Of a stretch of DNA of 20,313 nt, positions 6,422 through 14,316 are shown piece after piece; position 1 is the first letter of the stretch; the number at the start of each line of letters is the position of its first letter. The translations under genes and the position numbers were made by a program. Location: contig SFTJ01000047.1 of the NCBI GenBank assembly GCA_004563195.1, positions 1 through 20,313 on the forward strand. The letters run 5' to 3'. The stretch is from a bacterium. GTDB taxonomy: Bacteria; Bacteroidota; Bacteroidia; Bacteroidales; Muribaculaceae. A model generated the notes under the pieces. That model ran no database searches. It had not been told where the DNA came from and was given only the letters and a program-made list of their open reading frames with translations.

Positions 6422-7747
6422 ATGAAAATTAAAGATATAAATATAAGCCGATTGCAGGGCGTGCTGGTGCTTTTGGCGAGGTTGATAGTGGGAGTTACCT
6501 TTATCGCCTCGGGTTTTGCCAAGGCAGTTGACCCGTGGGGCACGGTGTATAAGTTTGCCGACTATATAGGCATACTTGGCATGTCATCGCTCGAGCCTTT
6601 GATTACATTTGGCGCTTTTGCATTGCCCTTGGTGGAGTTTTTGCTGGGTGTGTTTGTGCTATTCGGGCTTTACCGACGCATGGCACCTATGGCATTGGTG
6701 GCACTGATGTTGGTGCTCACTCCGCTCACATTCTATTTGGCAGTTACCGACAGGATGGCCGATTGTGGCTGCTTTGGCGATGTGGTGGTTCTTAGCAATT
6801 GGGCTACATTTTTCAAAAATCTGGTGCTCTGCGTGCCCATAGGCTATCTGGTGCTTAGAAATCGCCGTATCGATTGCTTGTATGGTCCCGGCGTGCAGTG
6901 GTTGGTGTGGGCTGCTTCGATGGCGTTTGTGCTTGCTATAGAGTATTGGGGCTACACCACGCAACCGTTAATCGATTTTCGCCCCTTTAATGTGGGTGAG
7001 GCTCTGTATGTGGGCCCGCAATCCGATGTCGATGCCGACGAGGAGTTTGTGTTTGTATACACCAAGAACGGAGTGAAGCGCGAATTCACCGTCGACAGTC
7101 TGCCCGACGACGATTGGGAATTTGTGGAACGCCGAGTGGCAAATCTCGAGCCCATCGATTATGCTGCGCTGCGAAGTGGGGTGGTGATACTCGATGAAGG
7201 CATAGATCGCACAGCCGAGTTGCTCGACCCCGATGGCGAACAATTGATATTTGTGTTTTCCGACCTGTCGAAGATAAGCATTTCGGCCACATATATTATT
7301 AATGAGCTTAACGAATTTGCCAATTGCCGCGGTGTGAGCACATTTGGCGTGGCAATGGATGAGCCGGCTGCTATCGAACGCTGGAACGATATATCGATGG
7401 CTCAATATCCTATGTATGAGATGGATGACACCGAGATGAAGATGCTCGTTCGCGGCAATCCCGGCCTTATATATCTCAAGGACGGCAAGGTGGTGTGGAA
7501 ACGCGCCCTGGGAGCAATATCGCCCGAATTGATGCAAAATAGCGAAGCCACCATGATGAGCATAGTGGCCGATTTCGACGAGCATAAAGCGCTCAATTAT
7601 TCGGTGGGTGCATATCTTTTGGCGCTAATTGTGATATTAATGATAAACAGAACTCACAAAGTGGTGAAATTTAGCACCGAAAGGATAAAAAAGAATCATA
7701 AAAAAGACGTAACTTTGCAAGAAGAAAACGAAGAAACAAATAATTAA
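6422..7747 (+). CDS. DoxX/MauE-like membrane protein with Trx-like domain (BT_3928-type)
   Basis: A 441-residue inner-membrane protein. The N-terminal 150 residues form a four-helix DoxX/MauE-like domain: helices at about 13-33 (with LIVGVTFIASGFAKAVDP), 58-83, 88-107 and 126-146. A CGCFGD motif (115-120) lies between helices 3 and 4, a cysteine pair seen in relatives that handle thiol redox chemistry. A fifth helix (about 159-176) leads to a soluble region whose later part (about 255-385, LIFVFSDLSKIS to GNPGLIYLKDGKVVWKR) reads like a thioredoxin fold, but no CxxC is present at the expected site. A sixth helix at about 395-411 precedes a basic/acidic tail. It lies directly before tpiA, as does its Bacteroides thetaiotaomicron counterpart as I remember it. 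The exact function is unknown; membrane redox work is inferred. Confidence 0.8.
   Translation: MKIKDINISRLQGVLVLLARLIVGVTFIASGFAKAVDPWGTVYKFADYIGILGMSSLEPLITFGAFALPLVEFLLGVFVLFGLYRRMAPMALVALMLVLTPLTFYLAVTDRMADCGCFGDVVVLSNWATFFKNLVLCVPIGYLVLRNRRIDCLYGPGVQWLVWAASMAFVLAIEYWGYTTQPLIDFRPFNVGEALYVGPQSDVDADEEFVFVYTKNGVKREFTVDSLPDDDWEFVERRVANLEPIDYAALRSGVVILDEGIDRTAELLDPDGEQLIFVFSDLSKISISATYIINELNEFANCRGVSTFGVAMDEPAAIERWNDISMAQYPMYEMDDTEMKMLVRGNPGLIYLKDGKVVWKRALGAISPELMQNSEATMMSIVADFDEHKALNYSVGAYLLALIVILMINRTHKVVKFSTERIKKNHKKDVTLQEENEETNN
7710..7717 (+). promoter_or_regulatory. Possible internal promoter for tpiA
   Basis: TAACTTTG within the last codons of the DoxX-family gene matches the -7 consensus exactly and is followed by C, as in several other promoters here. 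No clear -33 TTTG lies 19-21 bases upstream. A start near 7724 would give tpiA a leader of about 57 bases. Confidence 0.4.
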
Positions 7748-7780
7748 TAAACTTATAATTTTTTTATTTGAAATATTGAT

Positions 7781-8533
7781 ATGAGAAAAAACATTGTAGC
7801 CGGTAACTGGAAGATGAATACTACAGTTCCGGAAGGCGTAAAGTTGGCACAAGAAGTAAATGCTGCACTCGAAGGCATCACAGCAAAGTGTGACGTAGTG
7901 ATAGGTGTACCTTTCACACACCTTACAGCAGTAAAGGCAGTAATCGGCGACAAGCTTGGCTTGAGCGCAGAGAACTGTGCCGACAAGGTAAAGGGTGCAT
8001 ACACAGGCGAAGTGTCGGCAGCTATGGTGGCATCAACAGGTGCAACATACGTAATCCTTGGTCACTCAGAACGCCGTCAATACTATGGCGAAACAGCTGA
8101 AACATTGAAGGATAAAGTGGCTTTGGCTCTTGAGAATGGTTTGACTCCAATCTTCTGCATCGGTGAAGTGCTCGAAGAACGTGAAAACGGCACATATTTC
8201 GATGTAATCAAGGCACAAGTGGCTGACTCGTTGTTCCAACTTTCGGCTGAAGACTTCGGCAAGATAGTATTGGCATACGAGCCGGTATGGGCAATCGGTA
8301 CAGGCAAGACAGCTACAGCCGACCAAGCACAAGAAATCCACGCATTCATCCGCGGCTTGATAGCAGAGAAGTATGGCGAACAAGTAGCCGACGACACTAC
8401 TATCCTCTACGGTGGCAGCTGCAAACCAAGCAATGCTAAGGAATTGTTCGAAAAGCCCGACGTTGATGGTGGTTTGATAGGTGGTGCTTCTCTCGACGCA
8501 GAATCATTTATGGGTATCGTAACTGCATTCTAA
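7781..8533 (+). CDS. tpiA: Triosephosphate isomerase
   Basis: Interconverts dihydroxyacetone phosphate and glyceraldehyde 3-phosphate in glycolysis and gluconeogenesis. The 250-residue TIM barrel has the standard length and all catalytic residues: N9 and K11 (GNWKMN), H95 (ILGHSERR) and E167 (AYEPVWAIGTGKTA, followed by the phosphate-gripping loop). The C-terminal phosphate site GGSCKPSNAKEL and the GLIGGASL motif are intact. The ATG at 7781 gives the normal N-terminus MRKNIVAGNWKM. It follows the DoxX-family gene by 33 bases. A large hairpin after its stop could separate it from the SPOR gene. Confidence 0.98.
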   Translation: MRKNIVAGNWKMNTTVPEGVKLAQEVNAALEGITAKCDVVIGVPFTHLTAVKAVIGDKLGLSAENCADKVKGAYTGEVSAAMVASTGATYVILGHSERRQYYGETAETLKDKVALALENGLTPIFCIGEVLEERENGTYFDVIKAQVADSLFQLSAEDFGKIVLAYEPVWAIGTGKTATADQAQEIHAFIRGLIAEKYGEQVADDTTILYGGSCKPSNAKELFEKPDVDGGLIGGASLDAESFMGIVTAF

Positions 8534-8567
8534 TATAGGAGCAACAGCACACAAACTATATCATGCG

Positions 8568-8640
8568 GTCGCAGGGATGTGTCGACGCCCGAGGCGCTAC
8601 GGCAAGGCGTAATGATATGCCCCTGCGACTTTTTAGTTTT
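8568..8640 (+). terminator. Terminator-like hairpin after tpiA with large loop
   Basis: GTCGCAGGG (8568-8576) pairs perfectly with CCCTGCGAC (8621-8629), followed at once by TTTTTAGTTTTT. The 44-base loop is unusually long but has inner pairing (ACGCC at 8585-8589 with GGCGT at 8606-8610). ATATCAT (8558-8564) is complementary to ATGATAT (8612-8618), a crossing pairing that could compete with or knot onto the main stem. Confidence 0.7.
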
Positions 8641-8738
8641 TCCAAAAACAAAAGAATTATCGAAGGCTTAGGAAATCTTCGGAGGCGAAACATTAACAAA
8701 AGTCATAAACACCTGAATAAAAGCAACTGATTGACACT

Positions 8739-9212
8739 ATGATAGTACGAAAGATGGCAATTACACTGGTAATGGCACTTATGGCAGTGATTACGGCAAC
8801 AGCACAAAATGCAGCCGGCGCCGACATCGTTACGCATCTTAACAAGCAGAGCAACGGCAAGGTGACAGTGGTGATGTCGAAGCAGCTGGAAGAGCGACTC
8901 AAGCCCGAGAACGGTAATCCCGAAAACGGCGTGCCCGGCAAAGCGGTAACGTCGAATGTGGGCTATCGTATTCAAGTATATTCGGGAAGCAACGCCGGCT
9001 CCAAACGAGAGGCCGAATCGCGAGAAGCGAGCATAATGTCGCGATTCCCGAGCATGCGCACATCCATCATCTATAAGGCACCATCGTGGCGCTTGCGAGT
9101 GGGCGATTTTCGCACACGCGACGAGGCAAAGATGGCGCTCGAAGAACTTAGGCAAGCTTTTCCGGGCTATGCCAAGGAGTTTACAGTGGTGGTGGATCGT
9201 ATAAATTTATAA
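8739..9212 (+). CDS. Exported SPOR-domain protein
   Basis: A 157-residue protein with an N-terminal signal sequence (MIVRKMAITLVMALMAVITATAQ, cleavage likely after ATA or TAQ). A linker of about 50 residues includes a Pro/Gly/Asn-rich repeat-like stretch (PENGNPENGVPGK, 56-68). A SPOR domain follows at about 73-155 (GYRIQVYSGSNAGSKREAE, then WRLRVGDFRTRDEAKMALEELR). SPOR domains bind denuded peptidoglycan glycan strands, especially at division sites. The ATG at 8739 keeps the basic residues of the signal peptide; a second ATG at 8754 is possible. folE follows after 18 bases, so the two are probably one transcript. The order tpiA-SPOR-folE is, to my knowledge, common in Bacteroidales. Confidence 0.88.
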   Translation: MIVRKMAITLVMALMAVITATAQNAAGADIVTHLNKQSNGKVTVVMSKQLEERLKPENGNPENGVPGKAVTSNVGYRIQVYSGSNAGSKREAESREASIMSRFPSMRTSIIYKAPSWRLRVGDFRTRDEAKMALEELRQAFPGYAKEFTVVVDRINL

Positions 9213-9230
9213 GCAAGCACATATACCAAG

Positions 9231-9803
9231 ATGGAAGACAACGAGGAATTGATAGCGCAGATAGCTGCGCATTACAAACAGATATTGCAATTGATAGGCG
9301 AGGACCCCGAGCGCGATGGCTTGAAGAAAACGCCACGGCGAGCAGCCAAGGCATTGCTTGATGTGACTCGCGGCTATAAGCAAGACGCGTCGGTAATAGT
9401 GAAATCGGCACTCTTTGAGTATTCCGGCTCGAAGATAGTGATGGTGAAGGACATAGAGTTTTATTCGCTCTGTGAGCACCACATCTTGCCGTTCTTTGGC
9501 AAAATATCGATAGGTTATATACCCGATGACACCATGGTTGGTCTAAGCAAACTGGCGCGCGTGGTGGAAGTGTTTGCCCGACGCCTGCAAGTGCAAGAAC
9601 GGTTGACAGCCGAGATATGCGATTCGCTCGTTAGCAATCTTTCGTCGAAGGGAGTGATAGTGGTGTGCCGAGCCGAACACATGTGCATGAAGATGCGCGG
9701 TGTGGAGAAGCAGAACGACAGTACTCTCACTATGGAATACCGCGGAGCATTCGAAGACGCTAAGCTTCGCGAGGAATTCCTGAAAATGCTGCAGATGCAG
9801 TAA
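9231..9803 (+). CDS. folE: GTP cyclohydrolase I (type I, FolE)
   Basis: Converts GTP to 7,8-dihydroneopterin triphosphate, the first step of tetrahydrofolate synthesis. The product also feeds queuosine-type pathways. The 190 residues match the core fold, with zinc ligands C81 and H84 (CEHHILPFFG) and C152 (EHMCMKMRGV) in the spacing known from E. coli (C110, H113, C181). The DPERDGLKKTPRRAAKAL segment near the N-terminus and GLSKLARVVEVFARRLQVQERLT are family hallmarks. It is probably co-transcribed with the SPOR gene. An AT-rich hairpin at 9846-9873 may end the transcript. Confidence 0.97.
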   Translation: MEDNEELIAQIAAHYKQILQLIGEDPERDGLKKTPRRAAKALLDVTRGYKQDASVIVKSALFEYSGSKIVMVKDIEFYSLCEHHILPFFGKISIGYIPDDTMVGLSKLARVVEVFARRLQVQERLTAEICDSLVSNLSSKGVIVVCRAEHMCMKMRGVEKQNDSTLTMEYRGAFEDAKLREEFLKMLQMQ

Positions 9804-9845
9804 ACCCCGGTTTTCGGCATAATGGCATTCACAAAGCGAAAAAGA

Positions 9846-9873
9846 GAGAAAAATTTTGAAAAAATTTTTGCTC
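9846..9873 (+). terminator. AT-rich hairpin after folE, possible terminator
   Basis: GAG plus AAAAATTTT (9846-9857) pairs with AAAATTTTT (9861-9869) and CTC (9871-9873) around a GAA loop, with one bulged G. The T-run is inside the stem rather than after it, so termination is uncertain. Confidence 0.35.
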
Positions 9874-9955
9874 ACTCATAACGCTGATAATGAGCTGATA
9901 AGGTGCATTTGGAGCGATTAAGAGTGAATTTTTGAAGAAATTTTTTGCTGAAATG

Positions 9956-9987
9956 TTTGCACAAATCAAAAAAGTGTCTTAACTTTG
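9956..9987 (+). promoter_or_regulatory. Strong promoter of the tRNA cluster
   Basis: TTTG (9956-9959), exactly 20 bases, then TAACTTTG (9980-9987) is a full match to the Bacteroidetes housekeeping consensus. Transcription should start near 9994, about 45 bases before the first tRNA. A/T tracts upstream (9927-9946) could boost it. Confidence 0.8.
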
Positions 9988-10038
9988 CACTCGCAATCGG
10001 GAAATGAGACAGCGATGCTCAAATCCTGAAAGCGAAAC

Positions 10039-10111
10039 GCGAAAATAGCTCAGTTGGTAGAGCACAACCTTGCCAAGGTTGGGGTCGCGGGTTCGAGTCC
10101 CGTTTTTCGCT
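10039..10111 (+). tRNA. tRNA-Gly(GCC), copy 1
   Basis: The cloverleaf is complete. Acceptor stem GCGAAAA pairs with TTTTCGC, anticodon stem CAACC with GGTTG around loop TTGCCAA (anticodon GCC), and T-arm GCGGG-TTCGAGT-CCCGT. The discriminator base is T and CCA is not encoded. It reads GGC/GGT codons. Confidence 0.97.
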
Positions 10112-10132
10112 CAAAGTTCTTTTAACATAATT

Positions 10133-10205
10133 GCGAAAATAGCTCAGTTGGTAGAGCACAACCTTGCCAAGGTTGGGGTCGCGGGTTCGAGTCCCGTTTT
10201 TCGCT
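10133..10205 (+). tRNA. tRNA-Gly(GCC), copy 2
   Basis: Identical over all 73 bases to copy 1, 21 bases downstream of it, and also followed by CAAA. The duplication probably raises the dosage of this tRNA from one transcript. Confidence 0.97.
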
Positions 10206-10210
10206 CAAAT

Positions 10211-10294
10211 GTCCGGGTGGCGGAATTGGTAGACGCGCTACTTTGAGGGGGTAGTGGGAATTTTCTCGTGTGAGTTCAAATCTCATCTCGGACA
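10211..10294 (+). tRNA. tRNA-Leu(GAG)
   Basis: An 84-base class II tRNA with a long variable arm (TGGGAATTTTCTC region). Acceptor GTCCGGG pairs with CTCGGAC (one G-U), and the anticodon stem CTACT/GGTAG encloses TTGAGGG, giving anticodon GAG for CUC/CUU leucine codons. The anticodon arm closely resembles E. coli tRNA-Leu(GAG). CCA is not encoded. It starts 5 bases after the second tRNA-Gly. Confidence 0.95.
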
Positions 10295-10309
10295 CTAAAT
10301 AATTCTTTT

Positions 10310-10352
10310 GGATGCTAATAATCATAACGATGGTTGTTAGCATTCTTTTTTT
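10310..10352 (+). terminator. Terminator of the tRNA cluster
   Basis: GGATGCTAA (10310-10318) pairs with TTAGCATTC (10337-10345, one G-U), with inner ATCAT/ATGGT pairing. Seven T follow (10346-10352). Confidence 0.85.
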
Positions 10353-10426
10353 GTATCGATGGCACAATCAAGGACCGTGGAATGCTGTGATTAATCATAA
10401 CAAATCTAAAAGTAGACCGCACAGTG

Positions 10427-10457
10427 TTGTGCTTTAGAGAAAAAATCAATACTTTTG
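10427..10457 (+). promoter_or_regulatory. Promoter of the lipoprotein gene
   Basis: TACTTTTG (10450-10457) fits TAnnTTTG exactly, with TTG (10427-10429) 20 bases upstream. The start near 10464 leaves about 37 bases before the ATG at 10501 but only about 16 before the alternative GTG at 10480. Confidence 0.65.
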
Positions 10458-10500
10458 CAAATTGTAGTAGGGCGCTTATGTGCCGCAATCAGAAAGAGTT

Positions 10501-11424
10501 ATGATATCGAAACACATTATATTCCCGACTTTGGCAACGCTAATGTTGCTCACGAGCTGCTTTACCGGAGTGGAGGGTACGAAAAAAATAACGCAAAAAG
10601 ATGTCGACAAAGTGGTTAAGGAGTTGACCGACGAAGAGGTCAAAGCCAATAGTTTGGCTGTGCCTGTAGATTCGTTTGCCAATTGGCAAGCAGGCAAGCG
10701 CTTCTATGTGAGCGACGACAACGCTAAGCTGATATTTGCCAACAGCGACTCGTATAATGCCGATACGCTGCATCTCAAGGGCAGAGAGCTCACTTATTCG
10801 GGCTACTATTTGGGCAGCGTGCTCGACAATCGGGCTACGGTGAACGTGAAATTTACTGATGGAGTGAATACCTATGTGTATGTCACCGACAAGACAGTGC
10901 AAGAGATTAGGCCCGATTATACCATACCGTTTCTCATCGATATGGATGTGGTGGAATATATCAATCGCCAGCTTTGCGGCAAGGACTGCTACGTAAAGAC
11001 CTCGATATGGTATGGCGAAGATGAGCGAATGATAGCCGGAAGAAAGTATGTGAAAGTGCACATCGACGATGTAAAGCCCGGCAATAAAGTATTTCCGATA
11101 AAAGTGCTCTTTACCGATGTTGAGACAAGCCGCAAGGCTATGTTGTGGATGACATTGGGCGGCACGGTGCTCAAGAATCGCTCGTTCGATGCTCTATTCT
11201 CGTTTGGCGATGTGCGCAAACGCTATCCCAATATCACCGACGAGGTGTGGCGATGCATAGTGGAGGGCAAAACACAGCCCGGAATGACCAAAGATGAAGT
11301 GCGCCTGTCGCTCGGAACGCCCGAGCACGTAAATCAGCGACCCACTTATTCGGGTGTAAAAGAGTATTGGTACTACACCGATGGCCGATATTTCTACTTC
11401 GAAGACGGCATATTGGTGAAATAG
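10501..11424 (+). CDS. Lipoprotein with BamE/SmpA-like C-terminal motif
   Basis: A 307-residue protein. From the ATG at 10501 the N-terminus is a lipoprotein signal (MISKHIIFPTLATLMLLTSC) with lipobox LTSC, so Cys20 would be lipidated and the protein anchored in the outer or inner membrane. An in-frame GTG at 10480 would add seven residues before it and is less likely. The middle part (about 40-240) is soluble, with KRFYVSDDNAKLIFA and an LKGRELTYSGYYLG segment. The last 60 residues (TQPGMTKDEVRLSLGTPEHVNQRP and the final YWYYTDGRYFYFEDGILVK) resemble the GMT-EV-LGTP motif of BamE/SmpA-like proteins. True BamE is much shorter, so membership of the Bam complex is not established. The next gene starts 34 bases downstream. 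Confidence 0.75.
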   Translation: MISKHIIFPTLATLMLLTSCFTGVEGTKKITQKDVDKVVKELTDEEVKANSLAVPVDSFANWQAGKRFYVSDDNAKLIFANSDSYNADTLHLKGRELTYSGYYLGSVLDNRATVNVKFTDGVNTYVYVTDKTVQEIRPDYTIPFLIDMDVVEYINRQLCGKDCYVKTSIWYGEDERMIAGRKYVKVHIDDVKPGNKVFPIKVLFTDVETSRKAMLWMTLGGTVLKNRSFDALFSFGDVRKRYPNITDEVWRCIVEGKTQPGMTKDEVRLSLGTPEHVNQRPTYSGVKEYWYYTDGRYFYFEDGILVK

Positions 11425-11458
11425 TTATTATGGATTTGTTTTAGGAAAATTGAAAAAG

Positions 11459-12238
11459 ATGCAAAGCAATCAGCAATCGATAGAGATAGAGTTTTTGGGT
11501 ACAGGCACATCTACCGGAGTGCCCGTGGTGGGATGCCAATGTGCGGTGTGCAAGTCGACCGATGCGCGCGACAGCAGAATGCGCAGTTCGGCGCTGATAC
11601 GCACCGAGGGCAAGACCATACTTATAGACTGTGGTCCCGACTTTCGTATGCAGATGCTTAGAGCCACCGACTATCACCTCGATGCCATGATAGCCACCCA
11701 TGTGCATTACGACCATGTGGGCGGCGTAGATGACTTGCGCCCCTATTGCCATCGTTTAGGCTATTTCCCGATATATGCCCGTAGCGAGGTGCTGAAAGAT
11801 TTGCGCATGAAGATGCCATATAGTTTTGGAGCTAATCCTTATCCCGGTGCACCGCGATTTCAAGAGCACGAAGTGGGCGATGAACCATTTTGTTGCGAGG
11901 GTGTGATGGTTACACCGCTGCCTGTGTGGCACGGCAAACTGCTCATCAACGGCTATCGCATAGGCGACCTGGCATATATCACCGATGCCAAAACCATCGA
12001 CGAATCGACCTTTGAGCGCCTTGCTGGCGTTCGATTGCTGGTAATCAACGGTTTGCGATTTAAAGAACATAGCACACACTTCACTATAGCCGAGGCCTTG
12101 GAAGTGATAAGGCGCGTAAATCCCGAGCAAGCCTATATTACACACCTTTGCCACGATGCTGGCTTTCATGCCGACTCCGAAAAGATACTTCCCGAAGGCG
12201 TGCATTTTGCCTACGACGGGCTTGTGGTGCGAATATGA
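11459..12238 (+). CDS. PhnP-like metallo-beta-lactamase-fold hydrolase
   Basis: A 259-residue MBL-fold enzyme. The metal-binding motif HVHYDH gives H81, H83, D85 and H86, with further ligands expected from PVWHGK and ITHLCHDAG. The N-terminus carries GCQCAVC (C26, C28, C31), the cysteine cluster that binds a structural zinc in the phosphodiesterase PhnP. The start LGTGTSTGVP is also typical of that branch. Substrates are probably cyclic or linear phosphodiesters. The absence of other phn genes here argues against a phosphonate role. I chose the ATG at 11459 over a TTG at 11450, which would add three residues. It is likely co-transcribed with the lipoprotein gene. Confidence 0.88.
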   Translation: MQSNQQSIEIEFLGTGTSTGVPVVGCQCAVCKSTDARDSRMRSSALIRTEGKTILIDCGPDFRMQMLRATDYHLDAMIATHVHYDHVGGVDDLRPYCHRLGYFPIYARSEVLKDLRMKMPYSFGANPYPGAPRFQEHEVGDEPFCCEGVMVTPLPVWHGKLLINGYRIGDLAYITDAKTIDESTFERLAGVRLLVINGLRFKEHSTHFTIAEALEVIRRVNPEQAYITHLCHDAGFHADSEKILPEGVHFAYDGLVVRI

Positions 12239-12314
12239 CCAACACTATGCCATAACCTGAAGAGTGATGCGCATTATCTTAACTCACAGCATCGTAAAAT
12301 TCGTTTTTTTTTCG

Positions 12315-12322
12315 TATTTTTG
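12315..12322 (+). promoter_or_regulatory. Probable -7 element of the lepA promoter
   Basis: TATTTTTG followed by C matches TAnnTTTG exactly. The -33 region is not clear; a run of T lies directly upstream. The expected start near 12329 leaves a leader of about 140 bases. Confidence 0.5.
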
Positions 12323-12337
12323 CAGCATATTGCCAAA

Positions 12338-12402
12338 TTGTGGCTCGGATAAAAGCGCTGTAAAAGTCCGGTGCATGCCGATGCCTGATTTTGAGCCAAC
12401 AA
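12338..12402 (+). promoter_or_regulatory. Structured leader upstream of lepA
   Basis: TTG-TGGCTC (12338-12346) pairs with GAGCCA (12393-12398) and CAA (12400-12402) with one bulged A. Inside, GCAT (12373-12376) pairs with ATGC (12381-12384). It is a plausible folded 5' leader of unknown role, not a recognised riboswitch. Confidence 0.3.
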
Positions 12403-12471
12403 ATCGCTGCCGAATGGGGCATCGATGCGAAAAATGATTAGTAGTAGTTAAGAATAAATAAATCACGATTG

Positions 12472-14259
12472 ATGAAAAATATAAGAAACTTCTGTATTAT
12501 CGCTCACATCGACCACGGAAAGAGCACCCTTGCCGACCGTCTGTTAGAGTTTACCAAGACAGTAGAAGGAAAGGACCTGCAAGCGCAGGTGCTCGATGAT
12601 ATGGATTTGGAGCGAGAACGCGGCATCACTATCAAGAGCCACGCCATTCAGATGCAATATAACTATAACGGCGAGGAATATATCCTTAACCTTATCGACA
12701 CTCCGGGACACGTGGACTTCTCGTATGAAGTGTCGCGCTCGATAGCTGCGTGTGAGGGAGCATTGCTCATAGTAGATGCATCGCAAGGCATTCAGGCTCA
12801 GACCATATCGAACCTATATATGGCTATCGATAACAACCTCGAGATAATACCCGTGCTTAATAAAGTGGACCTCGACAGTGCAAACCCCGATGAGGTGGAA
12901 GACCAAGTGGTGGACTTTCTGGGCTGCAAGCGCGAGGAGGTGCTGAGAGCAAGCGGTAAGACCGGCTTTGGCGTTAAGGAAGTGCTCGACGCCATAGTGG
13001 AACGCATTCCGGCGCCACAGGGCGACCCCGAAGCTCCACTGCAAGCCTTGATTTTCGACTCGGTGTTCAACCCCTTCCGCGGTATTATTGCCTACTTCAA
13101 GATAGTGAACGGCACTATTCGCAAGGACGACTTTGTGAAGTTTGTCAACACCGAAAAGCAGTATCATGCCGATGAAATAGGAGTGCTGAAGATGGATATG
13201 TTGCCATGCAACCAACTCTCGGCGGGTAATGTGGGCTATATCATTTCGGGCATCAAGACCTCGAAGGAAGTTAAGGTGGGTGATACCATCACCCATGTGG
13301 AAAATCCGTGCGATAAGGCCATCGAAGGTTTTCAGGAAGTGAAGCCCATGGTGTTTGCGGGTGTTTATCCCATCGATGCCGAAGATTTTGAAAACCTGCG
13401 AGCCTCACTCGAGAAATTGCAGCTCAACGATGCTTCGCTCACATTCCAACCCGAGTCGTCGGTGGCGCTCGGATTTGGATTCCGTTGCGGCTTCTTGGGA
13501 TTGCTGCACATGGAAATCGTGCAAGAACGCTTGAGCCGTGAGTTCAATATGGATGTAATCACCACCGTGCCCAACGTGTCGTATAAAGTCTACGACAAGA
13601 AAGGCAAGATGAAAGAAGTGCACAATCCGGCAGGATTGCCCGACTTGACACTCATCGACCACATCGAAGAACCATACATCAGAGCCTCGATAATCACCGT
13701 TACCGACTATATAGGCCCGATAATGACACTATGCCTCGGCAAGCGCGGCGAATTGGTGAAGCAAGACTATATATCGGGCAATCGTGTGGAAATATTTTTC
13801 GATCTTCCACTCGGTGAGATAGTGATAGACTTCTACGATAAACTCAAGAGTATATCCAAGGGATATGCCTCGTTCGACTATCACATACACGAATTTAAGG
13901 AATCACGCTTGGTGAAGCTCGACATAATGCTCAATGGCGAGCCGGTGGATGCGCTGAGCACACTCACGCACTTCGATAATGCAGTGGGATTTGGCCGCCG
14001 AATGTGCGAAAAACTCAAGGAGCTTATTCCACGCCAGCAGTTCGATATTGCCGTGCAAGCAGCAATTGGCGCCAAGATTATAGCCCGCGAAACCATCAAG
14101 GCAGTTCGTAAGGATGTTACAGCCAAGTGTTATGGAGGTGACGTGAGCCGTAAGCGCAAATTGCTCGAGAAGCAGAAAGCCGGTAAGAAACGAATGAAGC
14201 AAATCGGTACGGTGGAAGTGCCGCAGAAAGCATTCCTTGCCGTGCTCAAGCTCGACTAA
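12472..14259 (+). CDS. lepA: Elongation factor 4 (LepA), ribosome-associated GTPase
   Basis: EF4 is a translational GTPase linked to ribosome back-translocation, initiation and 30S biogenesis. The 595 residues match the family length. G1 AHIDHGKS (11-18), the RGITIKS switch region (50-56), G3 DTPGH (76-80) and G4 NKVD (130-133) are intact. Domain II, the EF-G-like domains (SSVALGFGFRCGFLGLLHMEI) and the LepA-specific C-terminus (AKCYGGDVSRKRKLLEKQKAGKKRMKQIGTVEVPQKAFLAVLK) are all present. The ATG at 12472 is preceded by TTG, which I do not take as the start. hflX follows 57 bases later with no terminator between, so the two GTPase genes probably form an operon. Confidence 0.97.
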   Translation: MKNIRNFCIIAHIDHGKSTLADRLLEFTKTVEGKDLQAQVLDDMDLERERGITIKSHAIQMQYNYNGEEYILNLIDTPGHVDFSYEVSRSIAACEGALLIVDASQGIQAQTISNLYMAIDNNLEIIPVLNKVDLDSANPDEVEDQVVDFLGCKREEVLRASGKTGFGVKEVLDAIVERIPAPQGDPEAPLQALIFDSVFNPFRGIIAYFKIVNGTIRKDDFVKFVNTEKQYHADEIGVLKMDMLPCNQLSAGNVGYIISGIKTSKEVKVGDTITHVENPCDKAIEGFQEVKPMVFAGVYPIDAEDFENLRASLEKLQLNDASLTFQPESSVALGFGFRCGFLGLLHMEIVQERLSREFNMDVITTVPNVSYKVYDKKGKMKEVHNPAGLPDLTLIDHIEEPYIRASIITVTDYIGPIMTLCLGKRGELVKQDYISGNRVEIFFDLPLGEIVIDFYDKLKSISKGYASFDYHIHEFKESRLVKLDIMLNGEPVDALSTLTHFDNAVGFGRRMCEKLKELIPRQQFDIAVQAAIGAKIIARETIKAVRKDVTAKCYGGDVSRKRKLLEKQKAGKKRMKQIGTVEVPQKAFLAVLKLD

Positions 14260-14316
14260 ACGAATATTCAAAACTCGTTTCGCAAAACAGATTTATTTGA
14301 AAATAACACAGCCTAA

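Noticed and set aside
10039..10209. Two identical repeats as a possible CRISPR or attachment-site pair
   Set aside because: They are two complete tRNA-Gly genes in tandem with only 21 bases between them, too close to flank an integrated element.
10122..10367. Minus-strand ORF of 81 residues containing SEKRDSNPRPQPWQG
   Set aside because: It is the reverse translation of the tRNA-Gly and tRNA-Leu genes, a well-known spurious ORF type.
10480..10500. GTG start adding seven residues to the lipoprotein
   Set aside because: The ATG at 10501 gives a standard lipoprotein signal with a better-placed leader.
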